Shown here in pieces: positions 1-9,050 of a stretch of DNA of 64,000 nt (the stretch's first letter is position 1; each line of letters starts with the position of its first letter). This DNA is from Pseudomonadota bacterium. GTDB taxonomy: Bacteria > Pseudomonadota > Gammaproteobacteria > Burkholderiales > Burkholderiaceae_C. The stretch covers positions 1 to 64,000 of the forward strand of contig JAEZWW010000033.1 of assembly GCA_023442945.1 (NCBI GenBank). The letters are read 5' to 3'. The position numbers and the translations under genes are program-made. A model generated the notes under the pieces. That model saw nothing but the letters and a program-made list of their open reading frames with translations. It was not told the origin of the DNA and made no database searches.

Positions 1-400
1 CTGCCGACGCTGCCGCGGGCGCTGGCGTAGCACCGGCCGGAGCAGCAGCGGCCAGGGCGGCGTCGGGGCCGCTGGCGGGCGCGAGTGGGCCCTCAGGCCC
101 TTTCGACCACAGGATGCCGGCGATGGCCAGCGCGGCCAGGCCGGCGGTCACCAGGGCGGCGGGGGCGACCCAGCGCAAGCGCGAACGCGCCTGCGCATCG
201 GCCATGGCCTGAGCGGATTCCGACGCGGCTTCGGCGGCCCATTGTTCGGCTTCCTTGCGGCGCCGGCGTTTGCGCCGCCGCGCGGCGCGGGCTTCTTCCT
301 CGGGCGTGGGGGCCAGCGTGACGAGCTGGGCCGCGCATTTCAGGCAGAACTTCGCCTGTGGCCGGTTGTCGGCGCCACATTGGGGGCAGATCAGCGACAT
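1..400 (-). CDS. Zinc-ribbon membrane protein, 3' part missing at the window edge
   Basis: The reading frame starts at an ATG at base 400 and stays open to base 1, so only the first 133 residues are seen. The N-terminus has two CxxC pairs (CPQC, then CLKC about 12 residues later), a zinc-ribbon arrangement. A charged stretch rich in Glu and Arg follows (about residues 35-50), then one hydrophobic segment (about residues 82-100) and an Ala/Pro-rich region. The likely topology is a cytoplasmic zinc ribbon, one membrane span and an extracytoplasmic tail. The family is not recognisable beyond that, and the missing C-terminus probably holds the informative domain. Confidence 0.65.
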   Translation of the reverse strand, partial: MSLICPQCGADNRPQAKFCLKCAAQLVTLAPTPEEEARAARRRKRRRRKEAEQWAAEAASESAQAMADAQARSRLRWVAPAALVTAGLAALAIAGILWSKGPEGPLAPASGPDAALAAAAPAGATPAPAAASA

Positions 401-867
401 GCGAGAGGTGGGGGCAGGGCAGGTCGGCGCGCGGGGCGCCGGGGACAAGCGGTCAATTTGATGTCAAAGTGTAAACATCTGTGCGGGCTTCACCAAGAAA
501 AGGCGGCCCGCCAGGGCGCAATGGCGCAGCAGTGCGGCCATTTCGTCACAGTCGCGCGCGGCGGGCGTTGCGGCGGGGGCTGGTCAATGCGGCGGGAATT
601 GGCGCGGCGCTGCGCCACGCAGCGATCAGGGGCTTGGCACGGCGGCCGGTGTGCCAGCGCCAGGGTCGCGCCATTGCCCGTGAGATGCTATCAAATAGGA
701 AGCTGCTCGCGCTGGTGGTTGTAAGGCTGGAGCGCGATTTCTTCCAAAACGGCGTTGTTGGGGCTGGCGCCCGCTGTTCAGGCCGCCGTTTCGGCCGCCG
801 CCTCGCTCAGCCGGGCGCTCAGCGCGTGATCGCCCGAGCCGTCCACGGGATCCGCGCGGGCAGCGGG
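401..867. other. Intergenic stretch without a supported gene
   Basis: No frame here looks like a real protein; the long plus-strand frame across it has shadow composition. It holds one copy of the dispersed element (687-730). On the minus strand, directly beyond the stop codon at 868, the same frame continues open for about 29 plausible residues down to about base 780, which may be the lost C-terminus of the neighbouring small gene. Confidence 0.5.
687..730 (+). repeat. Dispersed element copy 1, intergenic
   Basis: Starts GCTATCAAATAGGAAGC (flanking inverted repeat) and continues AGCTGCTCGCGCTGG, then GTAAGGCTGG in place of CTAGGGC. Plus orientation is defined throughout as reading AGCTG towards CTAGGGC. 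Confidence 0.6.
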
Positions 868-1305
868 TTAACGGCGGGCCACGTCGATCGCTTCGCCGTT
901 GGCGTTCTTCATGCCGCCCTGGCGGACAGCGCGGTTGCCGCTGGGGTGGATGATCTTGAGCCAGGCACCGACCGCGAAGCGGTTTTTCGGCGCCACCTCT
1001 GCCCAGCTGTCCCGCACGGCTTTGACTTCGCCCACGAACTGGCTGCGTTGCGTGAGCGAATGGCCGGTTTCGTCGTTCTGGTGGCCCTGCGACGGGCGCC
1101 ACTCCAGAAAGCCGATGGCGCAGCCGCGGCTGGCCAGGTCTTCCTGCTCGGCAGTCAGTTGCGGGTTGAAGGGGCGACCGGCCAAGGCGCCGTCGATGGC
1201 GCGGCGGTGCACCTGGGCGGTGCGCGCGCCGCAGGCCCCGGATGGCGGCCGCTGCCCAGCGCGTGGCTGGCGCCCGCAGCTGAGGACTCGTACCCGCAGA
1301 GGCAT
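868..1305 (-). CDS. Small hypothetical protein
   Basis: I do not recognise this protein. From an ATG at base 1305 the frame gives 145 residues. The part from the GTG at 1212 onward (about 114 residues) looks properly coding, with GC-rich third positions and a mixed, non-repetitive composition containing motifs such as EQEDLASRG and NRFAVGAWLK. The first 30 residues from 1305 look more like shadow sequence, so 1212 is a credible alternative start. No signal peptide or membrane segment is visible. The frame continues open past the TAA at 868, so the protein may be truncated relative to relatives. It sits alone between a zinc-ribbon gene and acnA. Confidence 0.4.
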   Translation of the reverse strand: MPLRVRVLSCGRQPRAGQRPPSGACGARTAQVHRRAIDGALAGRPFNPQLTAEQEDLASRGCAIGFLEWRPSQGHQNDETGHSLTQRSQFVGEVKAVRDSWAEVAPKNRFAVGAWLKIIHPSGNRAVRQGGMKNANGEAIDVARR

Positions 1306-1394
1306 GGGTACCTTGCCGCGCGTGCCGGCGGCCGTGGACGGGCCGCCGCGCGTCCCGCACGACAAGTAGCGGACGCGCGGTGGATCATTTTGCT

Positions 1395-1440
1395 GCAAAA
1401 AACATAGCTGTCCGCGCAATTCCATCTAGGGCCAGCAGCC
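1395..1440 (+). repeat. Dispersed element copy 2, upstream of acnA
   Basis: Core CATAGCTGTCCGCGCAATT, then CTAGGGCCAGCAGCC. Lies about 110 bases before the acnA start codon. Confidence 0.75.
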
Positions 1441-1551
1441 ATATTGCGTCAAATGGTATTGCCCCGCAGTCTGGCAGGGCGGCGGCGCTGCTGCCACAAT
1501 AATCGGGTTATCCGTTGGCCAAAAAACCACCTACCCACAAGGATCCGTGAG

Positions 1552-4461
1552 ATGACATCCAAAGCCCACGCGTTTGCCTCCACCCGCAAGTCCTTCAAAA
1601 CCGCCTCCGGCAAGACCGGCGAGCTGTATTCCATCCCGGCGCTGGCCCGGAAGTTCCCCAACATCAAGCGCCTGCCGGTGTCGCTGCGCATCGTGCTGGA
1701 ATCGGTGCTGCGCCACTGCGACGGCCTGAAGGTCACGCCCGAGCACGTTGCCCAACTGGCCAACTGGCAGCCCAAGGCCACCCGCACCGACGAGATCCCC
1801 TTCACCGTGGCCCGCGTGGTGCTGCAGGACTTCACCGGCGTGCCGCTGCTGGCCGATCTGGCGGCCATGCGTTCCACCGCTGCCGCCCTGGGCAAGGACC
1901 CGAAGAAGATTGAGCCGCTGGTGCCGGTCGACCTGGTGGTCGACCACTCCGTCATGGTCGATTACTACGGCAAGAAGAATGCGCTGGACCTGAACATGAA
2001 GCTGGAATTCCTGCGCAACCGCGAGCGCTACGAATTCATGAAGTGGGGCATGCAGGCCTTCGACACCTTCGGCGTGGTGCCGCCGGGCTTCGGCATCGTC
2101 CACCAGGTCAACCTGGAATACCTGGCGCGCGGCGTGCACAAGCGCGCCGACGGCGTGTACTACCCCGACACCCTGGTCGGCACCGACAGCCACACGACCA
2201 TGATCAACGGCATCGGCGTGGTGGGCTGGGGCGTCGGTGGTATCGAGGCCGAAGCCGCCATGCTGGGCCAGCCGGTGTACTTCCTGACGCCCGACGTGGT
2301 CGGCTTCGAGCTGAAAGGCCGCCTGCGCGAAGGCTGCACCGCCACCGACCTGGTGCTCACGGTGACCGAGATCCTGCGCCAGCACAAGGTGGTCGGCAAG
2401 TTCGTTGAATTCTTTGGCGAAGGCACGCGCACGCTCAGCCTGCCCGACCGCGCCACCATCGGCAACATGGCGCCGGAATACGGCGCGACCATGGGCTTCT
2501 TCCCGGTGGACGAACGCACCATCGAGTACTTCCAGGGCACGGGCCGCACCAAGGCCGAGATCGACACGTTCGAAGCCTACTTCCGCGCCCAGGGCATGTT
2601 CGGCATCCCAAAGGCGGGCGAGATCGATTATTCCCAGGTCATCACGCTGGACCTGGGCACCGTCGCGCCCAGCCTGGCCGGCCCCAAGCGCCCGCAGGAC
2701 CGCATCGAACTGGGCAACGTGTCGCGCCAGTTCGCCGACCTGTTCAGCAAGCCGATGAGCGACAACGGCTTCAACCGCCCGGCCGAGCTGCTGCACACCC
2801 GCGTGCAGGTGCAGCGCGACAACCAGCCCGACGTGGACGAGCGCGCGCCCGCTGAAAAGCCCACGCCGCTGGGCGCGCCGCGCGCCGTGGTCGAGATGGT
2901 GGCCAACCGCTCCACCCTGCAATCGGCCTTGGCCGAGGCGGACGTGATCGAGCCGATCTCCGCCAACGAATACTCGCTGGGCAACGGCGACGTGCTGATC
3001 GCCGCCATCACCAGCTGCACCAACACCAGCAACCCCAGCGTGCTGCTGGCCGCCGGCCTGCTGGCCAAGAAGGCGGTGGAAGCGGGCCTGACGGTCAAGC
3101 CGCACATCAAGACCTCGCTGGCGCCCGGCTCGCGCATCGTCACCGAGTACCTGACCGAAACCGGCCTGCTGCCCTACCTGGAAAAGCTGGGCTTTTCCGT
3201 GGCCGGCTACGGTTGCACCACCTGCATCGGCAACGCGGGCGACCTGGCGCCCGAGATCAACGAGGCCATCACCCGCAACGAACTGGTGGCCGCCGCCGTG
3301 CTGTCGGGCAACCGCAACTTCGAAGCGCGCATCCACCCCAACCTGAAGGCCAACTTCCTGGCCAGCCCGCCGCTGGTCGTGGCCTACGCCATTGCCGGCA
3401 ACGTGATGGTCGATTTGATGACCCAGCCGGTCGGCAAGGGCAAGGGCGGCAAGGACGTGTTCCTGGGCGACATCTGGCCGACCAGCGACGACATCAACAA
3501 GCTGCTGAAGTACGCCATGAAGGGCAAGGCCTTCCGCGAGAACTACGCCAAGGTCGCCACCGAGCCCGGCAAGCTGTGGGAGCGCATCGAAGGCGTGACC
3601 GGCCAGGTCTACAACTGGCCCAAGAGCACCTACATCGCCGAGCCGCCTTTCTTTGCCGAGTTTGCTAACGAATCAGGAGCGGCCCGCGCGGATCTGACGG
3701 GTGCTGGCGCCAAGAATGCTGGCCACCGCGTGACGGGCGCGCGCATCATGGCGCTGTTCGGCGACAGCATCACCACCGACCACATCTCGCCCGCCGGCAG
3801 CATCAAGGACAGCTCGCCTGCCGGCCAGTGGCTGCTGGACCACGGCGTGCAAAAGGCCGACTTCAACAGCTACGGCGCGCGCCGCGGCAACCACGAAGTC
3901 ATGATGCGCGGCACCTTCGCCAACGTGCGCATCAAGAACCTGATGCTGCCGCCGCTGGAGAACGGCAGCCGCGAAGAGGGCGGCCTGACCCTGTTCCAGC
4001 AGCCCGGCGAACTGCAGGGCACCAAGCAGTACATCTACGACGCGGCCATGAAGTACATCGCCGCAGGCGTGCCCACGGTGGTCTTTGCGGGCGAGGAGTA
4101 CGGCACCGGCTCCAGCCGCGACTGGGCGGCCAAGGGCACGCAGCTGCTGGGCATCAAGGCCGTGGTCGCCAAGAGCTTTGAGCGCATCCACCGCAGCAAC
4201 CTGGTCGGCATGGGCGTGTTGCCGCTGCAGTTCAAGGCCGGCGAGTCCTGGGAAACGCTGGGCTTGAAGGGCGACGAGCTGGTCGAGATCGTCTGCGACG
4301 AGCAGCTGACACCGCAAAGCAAGGCCCGCCTGGTCATCACGCGCGCCGACGGCTCCAAGAAGGAAGCTGAGCTGACGCTGCGCATCGACACACCGATCGA
4401 GGTCGACTACTTCCGCGCCGGCGGCATCCTGCCCTACGTGCTGCAGCAGCTGCTGGCCTGA
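1552..4461 (+). CDS. acnA: Aconitate hydratase A
   Basis: This TCA and glyoxylate cycle enzyme interconverts citrate and isocitrate through a [4Fe-4S] cluster in the cytoplasm. The three cluster cysteines are visible: Cys489 in SCTNTSNP, and Cys555 and Cys558 in GCTTCIGN. The swivel domain carries GSSRDWAAKG near the C-terminus. The protein is 969 residues; the E. coli AcnA family is about 890, and the extra length is mainly a linker before Cys489 and a segment at about 704-720. That segment (within EFANESGAARADLTG) coincides with a degenerate copy of the dispersed element at 3664-3711. The ATG at 1552 is chosen because it starts the conserved N-terminus and follows a purine-rich stretch; the open frame extends further upstream to 1444 without homology. 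Confidence 0.95.
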   Translation: MTSKAHAFASTRKSFKTASGKTGELYSIPALARKFPNIKRLPVSLRIVLESVLRHCDGLKVTPEHVAQLANWQPKATRTDEIPFTVARVVLQDFTGVPLLADLAAMRSTAAALGKDPKKIEPLVPVDLVVDHSVMVDYYGKKNALDLNMKLEFLRNRERYEFMKWGMQAFDTFGVVPPGFGIVHQVNLEYLARGVHKRADGVYYPDTLVGTDSHTTMINGIGVVGWGVGGIEAEAAMLGQPVYFLTPDVVGFELKGRLREGCTATDLVLTVTEILRQHKVVGKFVEFFGEGTRTLSLPDRATIGNMAPEYGATMGFFPVDERTIEYFQGTGRTKAEIDTFEAYFRAQGMFGIPKAGEIDYSQVITLDLGTVAPSLAGPKRPQDRIELGNVSRQFADLFSKPMSDNGFNRPAELLHTRVQVQRDNQPDVDERAPAEKPTPLGAPRAVVEMVANRSTLQSALAEADVIEPISANEYSLGNGDVLIAAITSCTNTSNPSVLLAAGLLAKKAVEAGLTVKPHIKTSLAPGSRIVTEYLTETGLLPYLEKLGFSVAGYGCTTCIGNAGDLAPEINEAITRNELVAAAVLSGNRNFEARIHPNLKANFLASPPLVVAYAIAGNVMVDLMTQPVGKGKGGKDVFLGDIWPTSDDINKLLKYAMKGKAFRENYAKVATEPGKLWERIEGVTGQVYNWPKSTYIAEPPFFAEFANESGAARADLTGAGAKNAGHRVTGARIMALFGDSITTDHISPAGSIKDSSPAGQWLLDHGVQKADFNSYGARRGNHEVMMRGTFANVRIKNLMLPPLENGSREEGGLTLFQQPGELQGTKQYIYDAAMKYIAAGVPTVVFAGEEYGTGSSRDWAAKGTQLLGIKAVVAKSFERIHRSNLVGMGVLPLQFKAGESWETLGLKGDELVEIVCDEQLTPQSKARLVITRADGSKKEAELTLRIDTPIEVDYFRAGGILPYVLQQLLA
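3664..3711 (+). repeat. Degenerate dispersed element copy inside acnA (candidate)
   Basis: GCTAACGAATCAGGAGCGGC then CCGCGCGGATCTGACGGG matches the core only partly. It coincides with extra residues (about 704-720) relative to other AcnA, and it uses the same frame as the rimO and nnr copies. Confidence 0.4.
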
Positions 4462-4526
4462 GTGCGCTGGGCGCAGCACGTCCCGGTTGCACCGCCCGCA
4501 GCCGATAGCGCGCGGCCGCCGCCGTC

Positions 4527-5159
4527 TTGAGCGCGCCGCCGTGGTGGATCGCCAGCCTCACGGGCGCGGGGCTGGCGCTGTCGCTCATTGTCGCCATCGG
4601 CGCGCAGAACGCCTTCGTGCTGCGGCAGGGCGTGCGGCGCGAACAGGTGGGCGCGGTCGTCGCGGTGTGCGCGCTGCTGGATGTCTTGTTGATGGGCGCG
4701 GGCATTTTCGGTCTGGGCCGCTTGGTGGCCGCTTCGCCTGCGCTGATGACGGGCGTGGCCTGGGCGGGCGCGTTGGTGCTGCTGGTCTACGCCGCCCTGG
4801 CCTTGCGGCGTGCCGCCAAACCGGGTGAGCTGCACGCGGCAGCCGGTGGCCCAGGCCTGACCCGCCGCGCCGCAGTGGTGCAGACGCTGGCGATCAGCTT
4901 GCTCAACCCCCATGTCTACCTGGACACGGTGGTGCTGGTCGGCGCCGTGGGGGCTCGCCAACCACCGGGGCAGCAGGGGGCGTTCTGGCTGGGCGCGGCG
5001 GTCGCCAGCACCGGCTGGTTTGTGGCCCTGGGTTATGGCGCGCGGCTGCTGACGCCGCTGTTTGCGCGGCCGGCGGCGTGGCGCATTCTCGACATCGGTG
5101 TGGCTTTGATGATGCTGGCTGTGGCACTTTCGCTGCTGCGCGGCGCTGCGGTTTTGTGA
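4527..5159 (+). CDS. LysE/ArgO-family amino acid exporter
   Basis: This is an inner-membrane exporter of the LysE/ArgO family, which removes excess basic amino acids such as arginine or lysine. Its 210 residues match the family length. About six hydrophobic segments are visible. Family motifs include GAQNAFVLRQG near residues 24-34 and LLNPHVYLDT in the middle, both strongly ArgO-like. The start is a TTG at 4527, because no ATG lies in frame near the conserved N-terminus. It is codirectional with acnA, 65 bases downstream, with no terminator seen between them. The substrate cannot be assigned from sequence. Confidence 0.85.
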   Translation: MSAPPWWIASLTGAGLALSLIVAIGAQNAFVLRQGVRREQVGAVVAVCALLDVLLMGAGIFGLGRLVAASPALMTGVAWAGALVLLVYAALALRRAAKPGELHAAAGGPGLTRRAAVVQTLAISLLNPHVYLDTVVLVGAVGARQPPGQQGAFWLGAAVASTGWFVALGYGARLLTPLFARPAAWRILDIGVALMMLAVALSLLRGAAVL

Positions 5160-5187
5160 GCACCCAAGTCAGCGGCACAATGGCGCT

Positions 5188-6384
5188 ATGAGCGCTTTGG
5201 AGGTTTTGATAGCAGGCGGCGGCATCGGTGGTGTGGCGGCGGCGCTGGCCACGGCGCGCGCCGGTTGCGAGGTGCGGCTGTATGAGCGTGCCCCGGTGTT
5301 CAGCGAAGTCGGCGCCGGCATCCAACTGGGTCCCAACGCCACACGGGTGCTGATCGACTGGGGGCTGGCCGACGCACTCAAGGCGGTGGCCGCTTTCCCG
5401 GCGGCTTTGCAGGTGCGCAACGCCGAAAGCGGCGCCGAACTGGGGCGCCTGACGCTGGGTGAGCGGATGCTGGCACGCTACGGCGCGCCCTACGCCACCG
5501 TCCACCGGGCCGATATCCACCGCCTGCTGACCCAGGCGCTGTTGCGCGAAGACCGCGTCCACCTGTGCCTGGGCCAGGGCGTGGCGTCCTGCGGCGAAGC
5601 CGACGACGCGGTGACGCTGCAGACCTCGCTGGGTGTCAAGGTCGAGGGCGATTTGCTGATCGGCGCCGACGGCGTCTGGAGCCAGGTGCGCGATCAGCTG
5701 CTGCAAGACGGCGCGCCGCGGCCAACGGGCCACCTGGCCTACCGCGCCATGCTGCGCACCGACGCGCTGCCGCCGGCGGCGCAGGCCAACCAGGTCACCG
5801 CGTGGCTGGGGCCGCGCCTGCACGTGGTGCAGTACCCGGTGCGCGGCGGCGCCTGGACGAACGTGGTTGCCATCGTCCATGGGGCCGTGCCGCCCGATCT
5901 GCAAAGCTGGGACCACAGTGGCCACGCGGACGATTTGGCGCGCGCGCTCGGGCCGGTGTGCACTCCGCTGCGCACGCTGATCGAAGCGGCGCCGGGCGCC
6001 AGCGTGAACCCGTACGTCTGGCGCCTGTGGGCGTTGGCCGGCCGCGCCCCGGTGCAGGGCGCACACCAGTTGGCGCGCGGGCGCGTTGCCCTGCTGGGCG
6101 ATGCGGCGCACCCGATGGTGCCGTTTCTGGCGCAAGGCGCGGGCATGGCGATCGAAGACGCGGCGGAGCTGGCCCGCGCGCTCACCATGGACGCGGTCGA
6201 CGTGCCCACTCGCCTGCGCCGCTATGCGCTGGCGCGTTGGCAGCGTGTGGCGCGGGTGCAGGCCCGGGCCTGGCGCAACGGGCAGATCTTTCATTCCACC
6301 GGCCTGATGCGCGTGGGCCGCGACGCCAGCATGCGTCTGCTGGGCGAGCGCTTGCTGGACGTGCCCTGGTTGTACGGGGGCTGA
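5188..6384 (+). CDS. FAD-dependent monooxygenase (salicylate hydroxylase type)
   Basis: This is a class A flavoprotein monooxygenase that uses NAD(P)H and oxygen to hydroxylate an aromatic or similar substrate. The 398 residues show the order expected of the family: an N-terminal FAD-binding GGGIGG near residues 10-15, the DG-type motif LIGADGVWS in the middle, and the second FAD motif LLGDAAHPM near residue 305. The closest named relatives are salicylate 1-monooxygenase and 3-hydroxybenzoate 6-hydroxylase, but the substrate is unknown. It begins 28 bases after the exporter and may be cotranscribed with it. No other aromatic catabolism genes are nearby. Confidence 0.85.
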   Translation: MSALEVLIAGGGIGGVAAALATARAGCEVRLYERAPVFSEVGAGIQLGPNATRVLIDWGLADALKAVAAFPAALQVRNAESGAELGRLTLGERMLARYGAPYATVHRADIHRLLTQALLREDRVHLCLGQGVASCGEADDAVTLQTSLGVKVEGDLLIGADGVWSQVRDQLLQDGAPRPTGHLAYRAMLRTDALPPAAQANQVTAWLGPRLHVVQYPVRGGAWTNVVAIVHGAVPPDLQSWDHSGHADDLARALGPVCTPLRTLIEAAPGASVNPYVWRLWALAGRAPVQGAHQLARGRVALLGDAAHPMVPFLAQGAGMAIEDAAELARALTMDAVDVPTRLRRYALARWQRVARVQARAWRNGQIFHSTGLMRVGRDASMRLLGERLLDVPWLYGG

Positions 6385-6611
6385 GGCGCGCCGTCGGGCA
6401 GCGACTGCGTCGTTTGTCGTACTTTGGTGTGCAGTGCAGCACACTTGGCCGTGAATTGCCGTGGTGGCCAACGCCGCTGGCGTGGGTTTATCGGGCATGA
6501 AAACGCGCCAACGGCACGCGTTCAGAGGGAGCGCGCCATCAGGGTTAGCCATGGCGAGCGCGGCCGCCACCGCCGTCTAGAATGGTTTGCAATGCAGCAT
6601 GACGCCCTGAG

Positions 6612-7196
6612 ATGAGCCGTAGTCCACCCCCTCCCGCCGCCCCATCCTCCAAGGCTTCCAAAACCGCCAAAGTCGCCACGCCGCCCGTTGACGACGGCCT
6701 GCGCGTCATCAAGAAATACCCCAACCGCCGCCTGTACGACACCGCCAGCTCCAGCTACATCACGCTGGCCCAGGTGCGCCAGCTGGTGATGGACCGTGAG
6801 CGCTTCGTGGTGCGCGACGCCAAGAGCGGCGACGACCTGACGCGCAGCATCCTGCTGCAAATCATTCTGGAAGAAGAGGCCGGTGGCGCGCCGATGTTCA
6901 CCGAGACCATGCTGTCGAACATCATCCGCTTTTACGGCCACGCGCTCCAGGGCTTCATGGGTTCTTACCTCGAAAAGAACATCCAGTCCTTTATCGAGAT
7001 CCAGGCCAAGCTGTCTGAACAATCGCAAGGCCTGTCGCCCGAGCTGTGGTCGCAGTTCATGCGCATGCAGTCGCCGCTGATGCAGGGCGTGATGGGCAGT
7101 TACCTCGAGCAGTCCAAGAACATGTTCCTGCAGATGCAGGAGCAGATGACCAAGCAGACCGAGCAGATGTGGGGCGCCTTCGGCCTCAAGCGCTGA
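6612..7196 (+). CDS. phaR: Polyhydroxyalkanoate synthesis repressor PhaR
   Basis: PhaR senses polyhydroxyalkanoate granules and represses phasin and its own genes when free in the cytoplasm. The 194 residues contain the signature KKYPNRRLYDTASSSYITL (about residues 35-53), the N-terminal PHB-accumulation regulatory domain. The second PHB_acc domain follows, and the C-terminus is rich in Gln and Met (QSKNMFLQMQEQMTKQTEQM) as in this family. The start ATG at 6612 leaves a Pro/Ala/Lys-rich leader of about 28 residues, common in Burkholderiales homologues. No phasin or PHA synthase gene is in the window, so it acts in trans. Confidence 0.93.
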   Translation: MSRSPPPPAAPSSKASKTAKVATPPVDDGLRVIKKYPNRRLYDTASSSYITLAQVRQLVMDRERFVVRDAKSGDDLTRSILLQIILEEEAGGAPMFTETMLSNIIRFYGHALQGFMGSYLEKNIQSFIEIQAKLSEQSQGLSPELWSQFMRMQSPLMQGVMGSYLEQSKNMFLQMQEQMTKQTEQMWGAFGLKR

Positions 7197-7249
7197 AGAC
7201 TCGCGCCAGCGGCAGCGCAGCCGGGTCCAGGCTGCGACAATCGCAGGAT

Positions 7250-8671
7250 ATGAGTGAAACCACCACGCCGGCCCCGCGCATCGGCTTTGTCTCCCTGGGC
7301 TGTCCGAAAGCGCTGACGGACTCCGAACTGATCCTGACCCAGCTGTCGGCCGAGGGTTACGCCACCAGCAAGACCTTCGAAGGCGCTGACCTCGTCATCG
7401 TCAACACCTGCGGCTTCATTGACGAAGCCGTCAAGGAAAGTCTGGACACCATCGGCGAAGCCTTGTCGGTCAACGGCAAGGTCATCGTCACCGGCTGTTT
7501 GGGTGCAAAAACGATAGCTGGCCGCGCAGATGACTCTAGGGCTGAAGGCCAAAAAGACGATGAAAATCTGGTGCGCAGCCTGCACCCGTCGGTGCTGGCC
7601 GTCACCGGCCCGCACGCCACGCAAGAGGTGATGGACGCGGTGCACCAGCACCTGCCCAAGCCGCACGACCCTTTCATCGACCTGGTGCCCGGCGCCTTTG
7701 GCGAAGCGGGCCTGAAGCTGACGCCGCGCCACTACGCGTATTTGAAGATCAGCGAAGGCTGCAACCACCGCTGCACCTTTTGCATCATCCCGTCCATGCG
7801 CGGCGACCTGGTCAGCCGCCCGATTGGCGACGTGCTGAAGGAAGCGCGCGCCCTGTTTGAAGGCGGCGTGAAAGAGCTGCTGGTGATCAGCCAGGACACC
7901 TCGGCCTACGGCGTCGACGTGAAGTACCGCACCGGCTTTTGGGACGGCCGCCCGGTCAAGACGCGCATGCTTGAGTTGGTGCAGGCGCTGTCCGAACTGG
8001 CCGAGCCGCACGGCGCCTGGGTGCGCCTGCACTATGTCTACCCGTACCCCAGCGTGGACGAAATCATTCCGCTGATGGCCGAAGGCAAGGTGTTGCCTTA
8101 CCTGGACGTGCCCTTCCAGCACAGCCACCCCGACGTGCTGCGCCGCATGAAGCGCCCGGCCAGCGGCGAGAAAAACCTGGAGCGCCTGGCGCGCTGGCGC
8201 GAGATGTGTCCCGAGCTGGTCGTGCGTTCCACCTTCATCGCCGGCTTTCCGGGCGAGACCGAGGCCGAGTTCGAGCACCTGCTCGACTTCGTGCGCGAAG
8301 CCCGCATTGACCGCGCCGGCTGCTTCGCCTATTCGCCCGTCGAAGGCGCCACCGCCAACGATTTGCCCGGCATGCTGCCGGCCGAGCTGCGCGAAGAGCG
8401 CCGCGCGCGCTTCATGGAAGTGGCCGAAGCCGTGTCCACCGCCAAGCTGCGTGAACGCGTTGGCGCGACGATGCAGGTGCTGGTCGATTCCGCGCCGGCC
8501 CAGGGCCGCAAAGGCGGGGTGGGGCGCAGCTACGCCGACGCGCCCGAGATCGACGGCGTGGTGCAACTGCTGCCACCCGAAAAGCTCAGCAAGCACCTGA
8601 AGGTCGGCGAATTCACCCGCGCGCGCATCGTCGGCACGCAAGGGCACGACCTGGTGGCGGTGCCGATCTGA
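7250..8671 (+). CDS. rimO: Ribosomal protein S12 methylthiotransferase RimO
   Basis: RimO is a radical-SAM enzyme with two [4Fe-4S] clusters that methylthiolates the conserved Asp of ribosomal protein S12. The N-terminal cluster cysteines lie in SLGCPK (Cys18), NTCGF and TGCLGAK. The radical-SAM CxxxCxxC is Cys171, Cys175 and Cys178. A TRAM domain ends the protein. The 473 residues exceed the usual roughly 440. The excess is mostly one insertion directly after GCLGAK, about residues 85-102, encoded by a copy of the dispersed element at 7505-7555. The frame is open upstream to 7046, but the ATG at 7250 starts the conserved N-terminus. Confidence 0.95.
   Translation: MSETTTPAPRIGFVSLGCPKALTDSELILTQLSAEGYATSKTFEGADLVIVNTCGFIDEAVKESLDTIGEALSVNGKVIVTGCLGAKTIAGRADDSRAEGQKDDENLVRSLHPSVLAVTGPHATQEVMDAVHQHLPKPHDPFIDLVPGAFGEAGLKLTPRHYAYLKISEGCNHRCTFCIIPSMRGDLVSRPIGDVLKEARALFEGGVKELLVISQDTSAYGVDVKYRTGFWDGRPVKTRMLELVQALSELAEPHGAWVRLHYVYPYPSVDEIIPLMAEGKVLPYLDVPFQHSHPDVLRRMKRPASGEKNLERLARWREMCPELVVRSTFIAGFPGETEAEFEHLLDFVREARIDRAGCFAYSPVEGATANDLPGMLPAELREERRARFMEVAEAVSTAKLRERVGATMQVLVDSAPAQGRKGGVGRSYADAPEIDGVVQLLPPEKLSKHLKVGEFTRARIVGTQGHDLVAVPI
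7505..7555 (+). repeat. Dispersed element copy inside rimO
   Basis: Core ATAGCTGGCCGCGCAGATG, then CTAGGGC and GGCCAAAAA. One of the two best-preserved copies. It encodes about TIAGRADDSRAEGQ directly after the conserved GCLGAK. Confidence 0.85.
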
Positions 8672-9009
8672 GGCGCGGGCGCGCGGTCATCATCAGGCGG
8701 CGCCAGATGGGTGTCGACGACGTGCAGCGTGGCTCTCCACGGCGCGCACGAAGGGGCAGCGCATCGGCGCAAAGTCCGATGCCGCAGCGCATTGGCGCAG
8801 CGCTATCTTTTTCGAGGCGGTCAACGCGATCGTGTACCCTTGTCGGCATGCGTTCCCCGATGACCGCCCCGCCGCTGTGCGCTGGATGACCCCGCAGTCT
8901 GGCCGCGGCCTGAATATGCCTGGCGGTCTAGGCGCCGCTCTTGTGTGGCGCCACAGCGCCACCATTTACCTGCCTGTGTTGTCGCTGCCATTGGCGCTGC
9001 GTCAGGCAC
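8672..9009. other. Intergenic stretch between rimO and the tRNA-Leu terminators
   Basis: Short frames are open on both strands, but none has convincing composition, a ribosome-binding site or recognisable motifs. I see no gene here. The right end abuts two minus-strand terminators belonging to the tRNA-Leu transcript. Confidence 0.5.
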
Positions 9010-9043
9010 AAAAAAGCCGCCTGGTTCGTGCGAACGAGGCGGC
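9010..9043 (-). terminator. Second rho-independent terminator downstream of tRNA-Leu
   Basis: Bases 9016-9028 and 9031-9043 form a 13-bp inverted repeat with one mismatch around a 2-base loop, GC-rich at its base. Read on the minus strand it is followed directly by six T residues (the A run at 9010-9015). It lies only 7 bases beyond the first terminator, so the two act in tandem. Confidence 0.75.
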
Positions 9044-9050
9044 AGCATTG

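Noticed and set aside
626..1360. 244-residue minus-strand frame
   Set aside because: Arg/Pro/Gly-rich shadow of the more plausible gene in the neighbouring frame.
1531..3336. 601-residue open frame on the minus strand
   Set aside because: It is the complement of acnA in a GC-rich genome, with no start signal or domain.
8800..8820. Another dispersed element copy (GCGCAGCGCTATC region)
   Set aside because: Only the AGCGCTAT part resembles the element; the core and CTAGGGC are missing.
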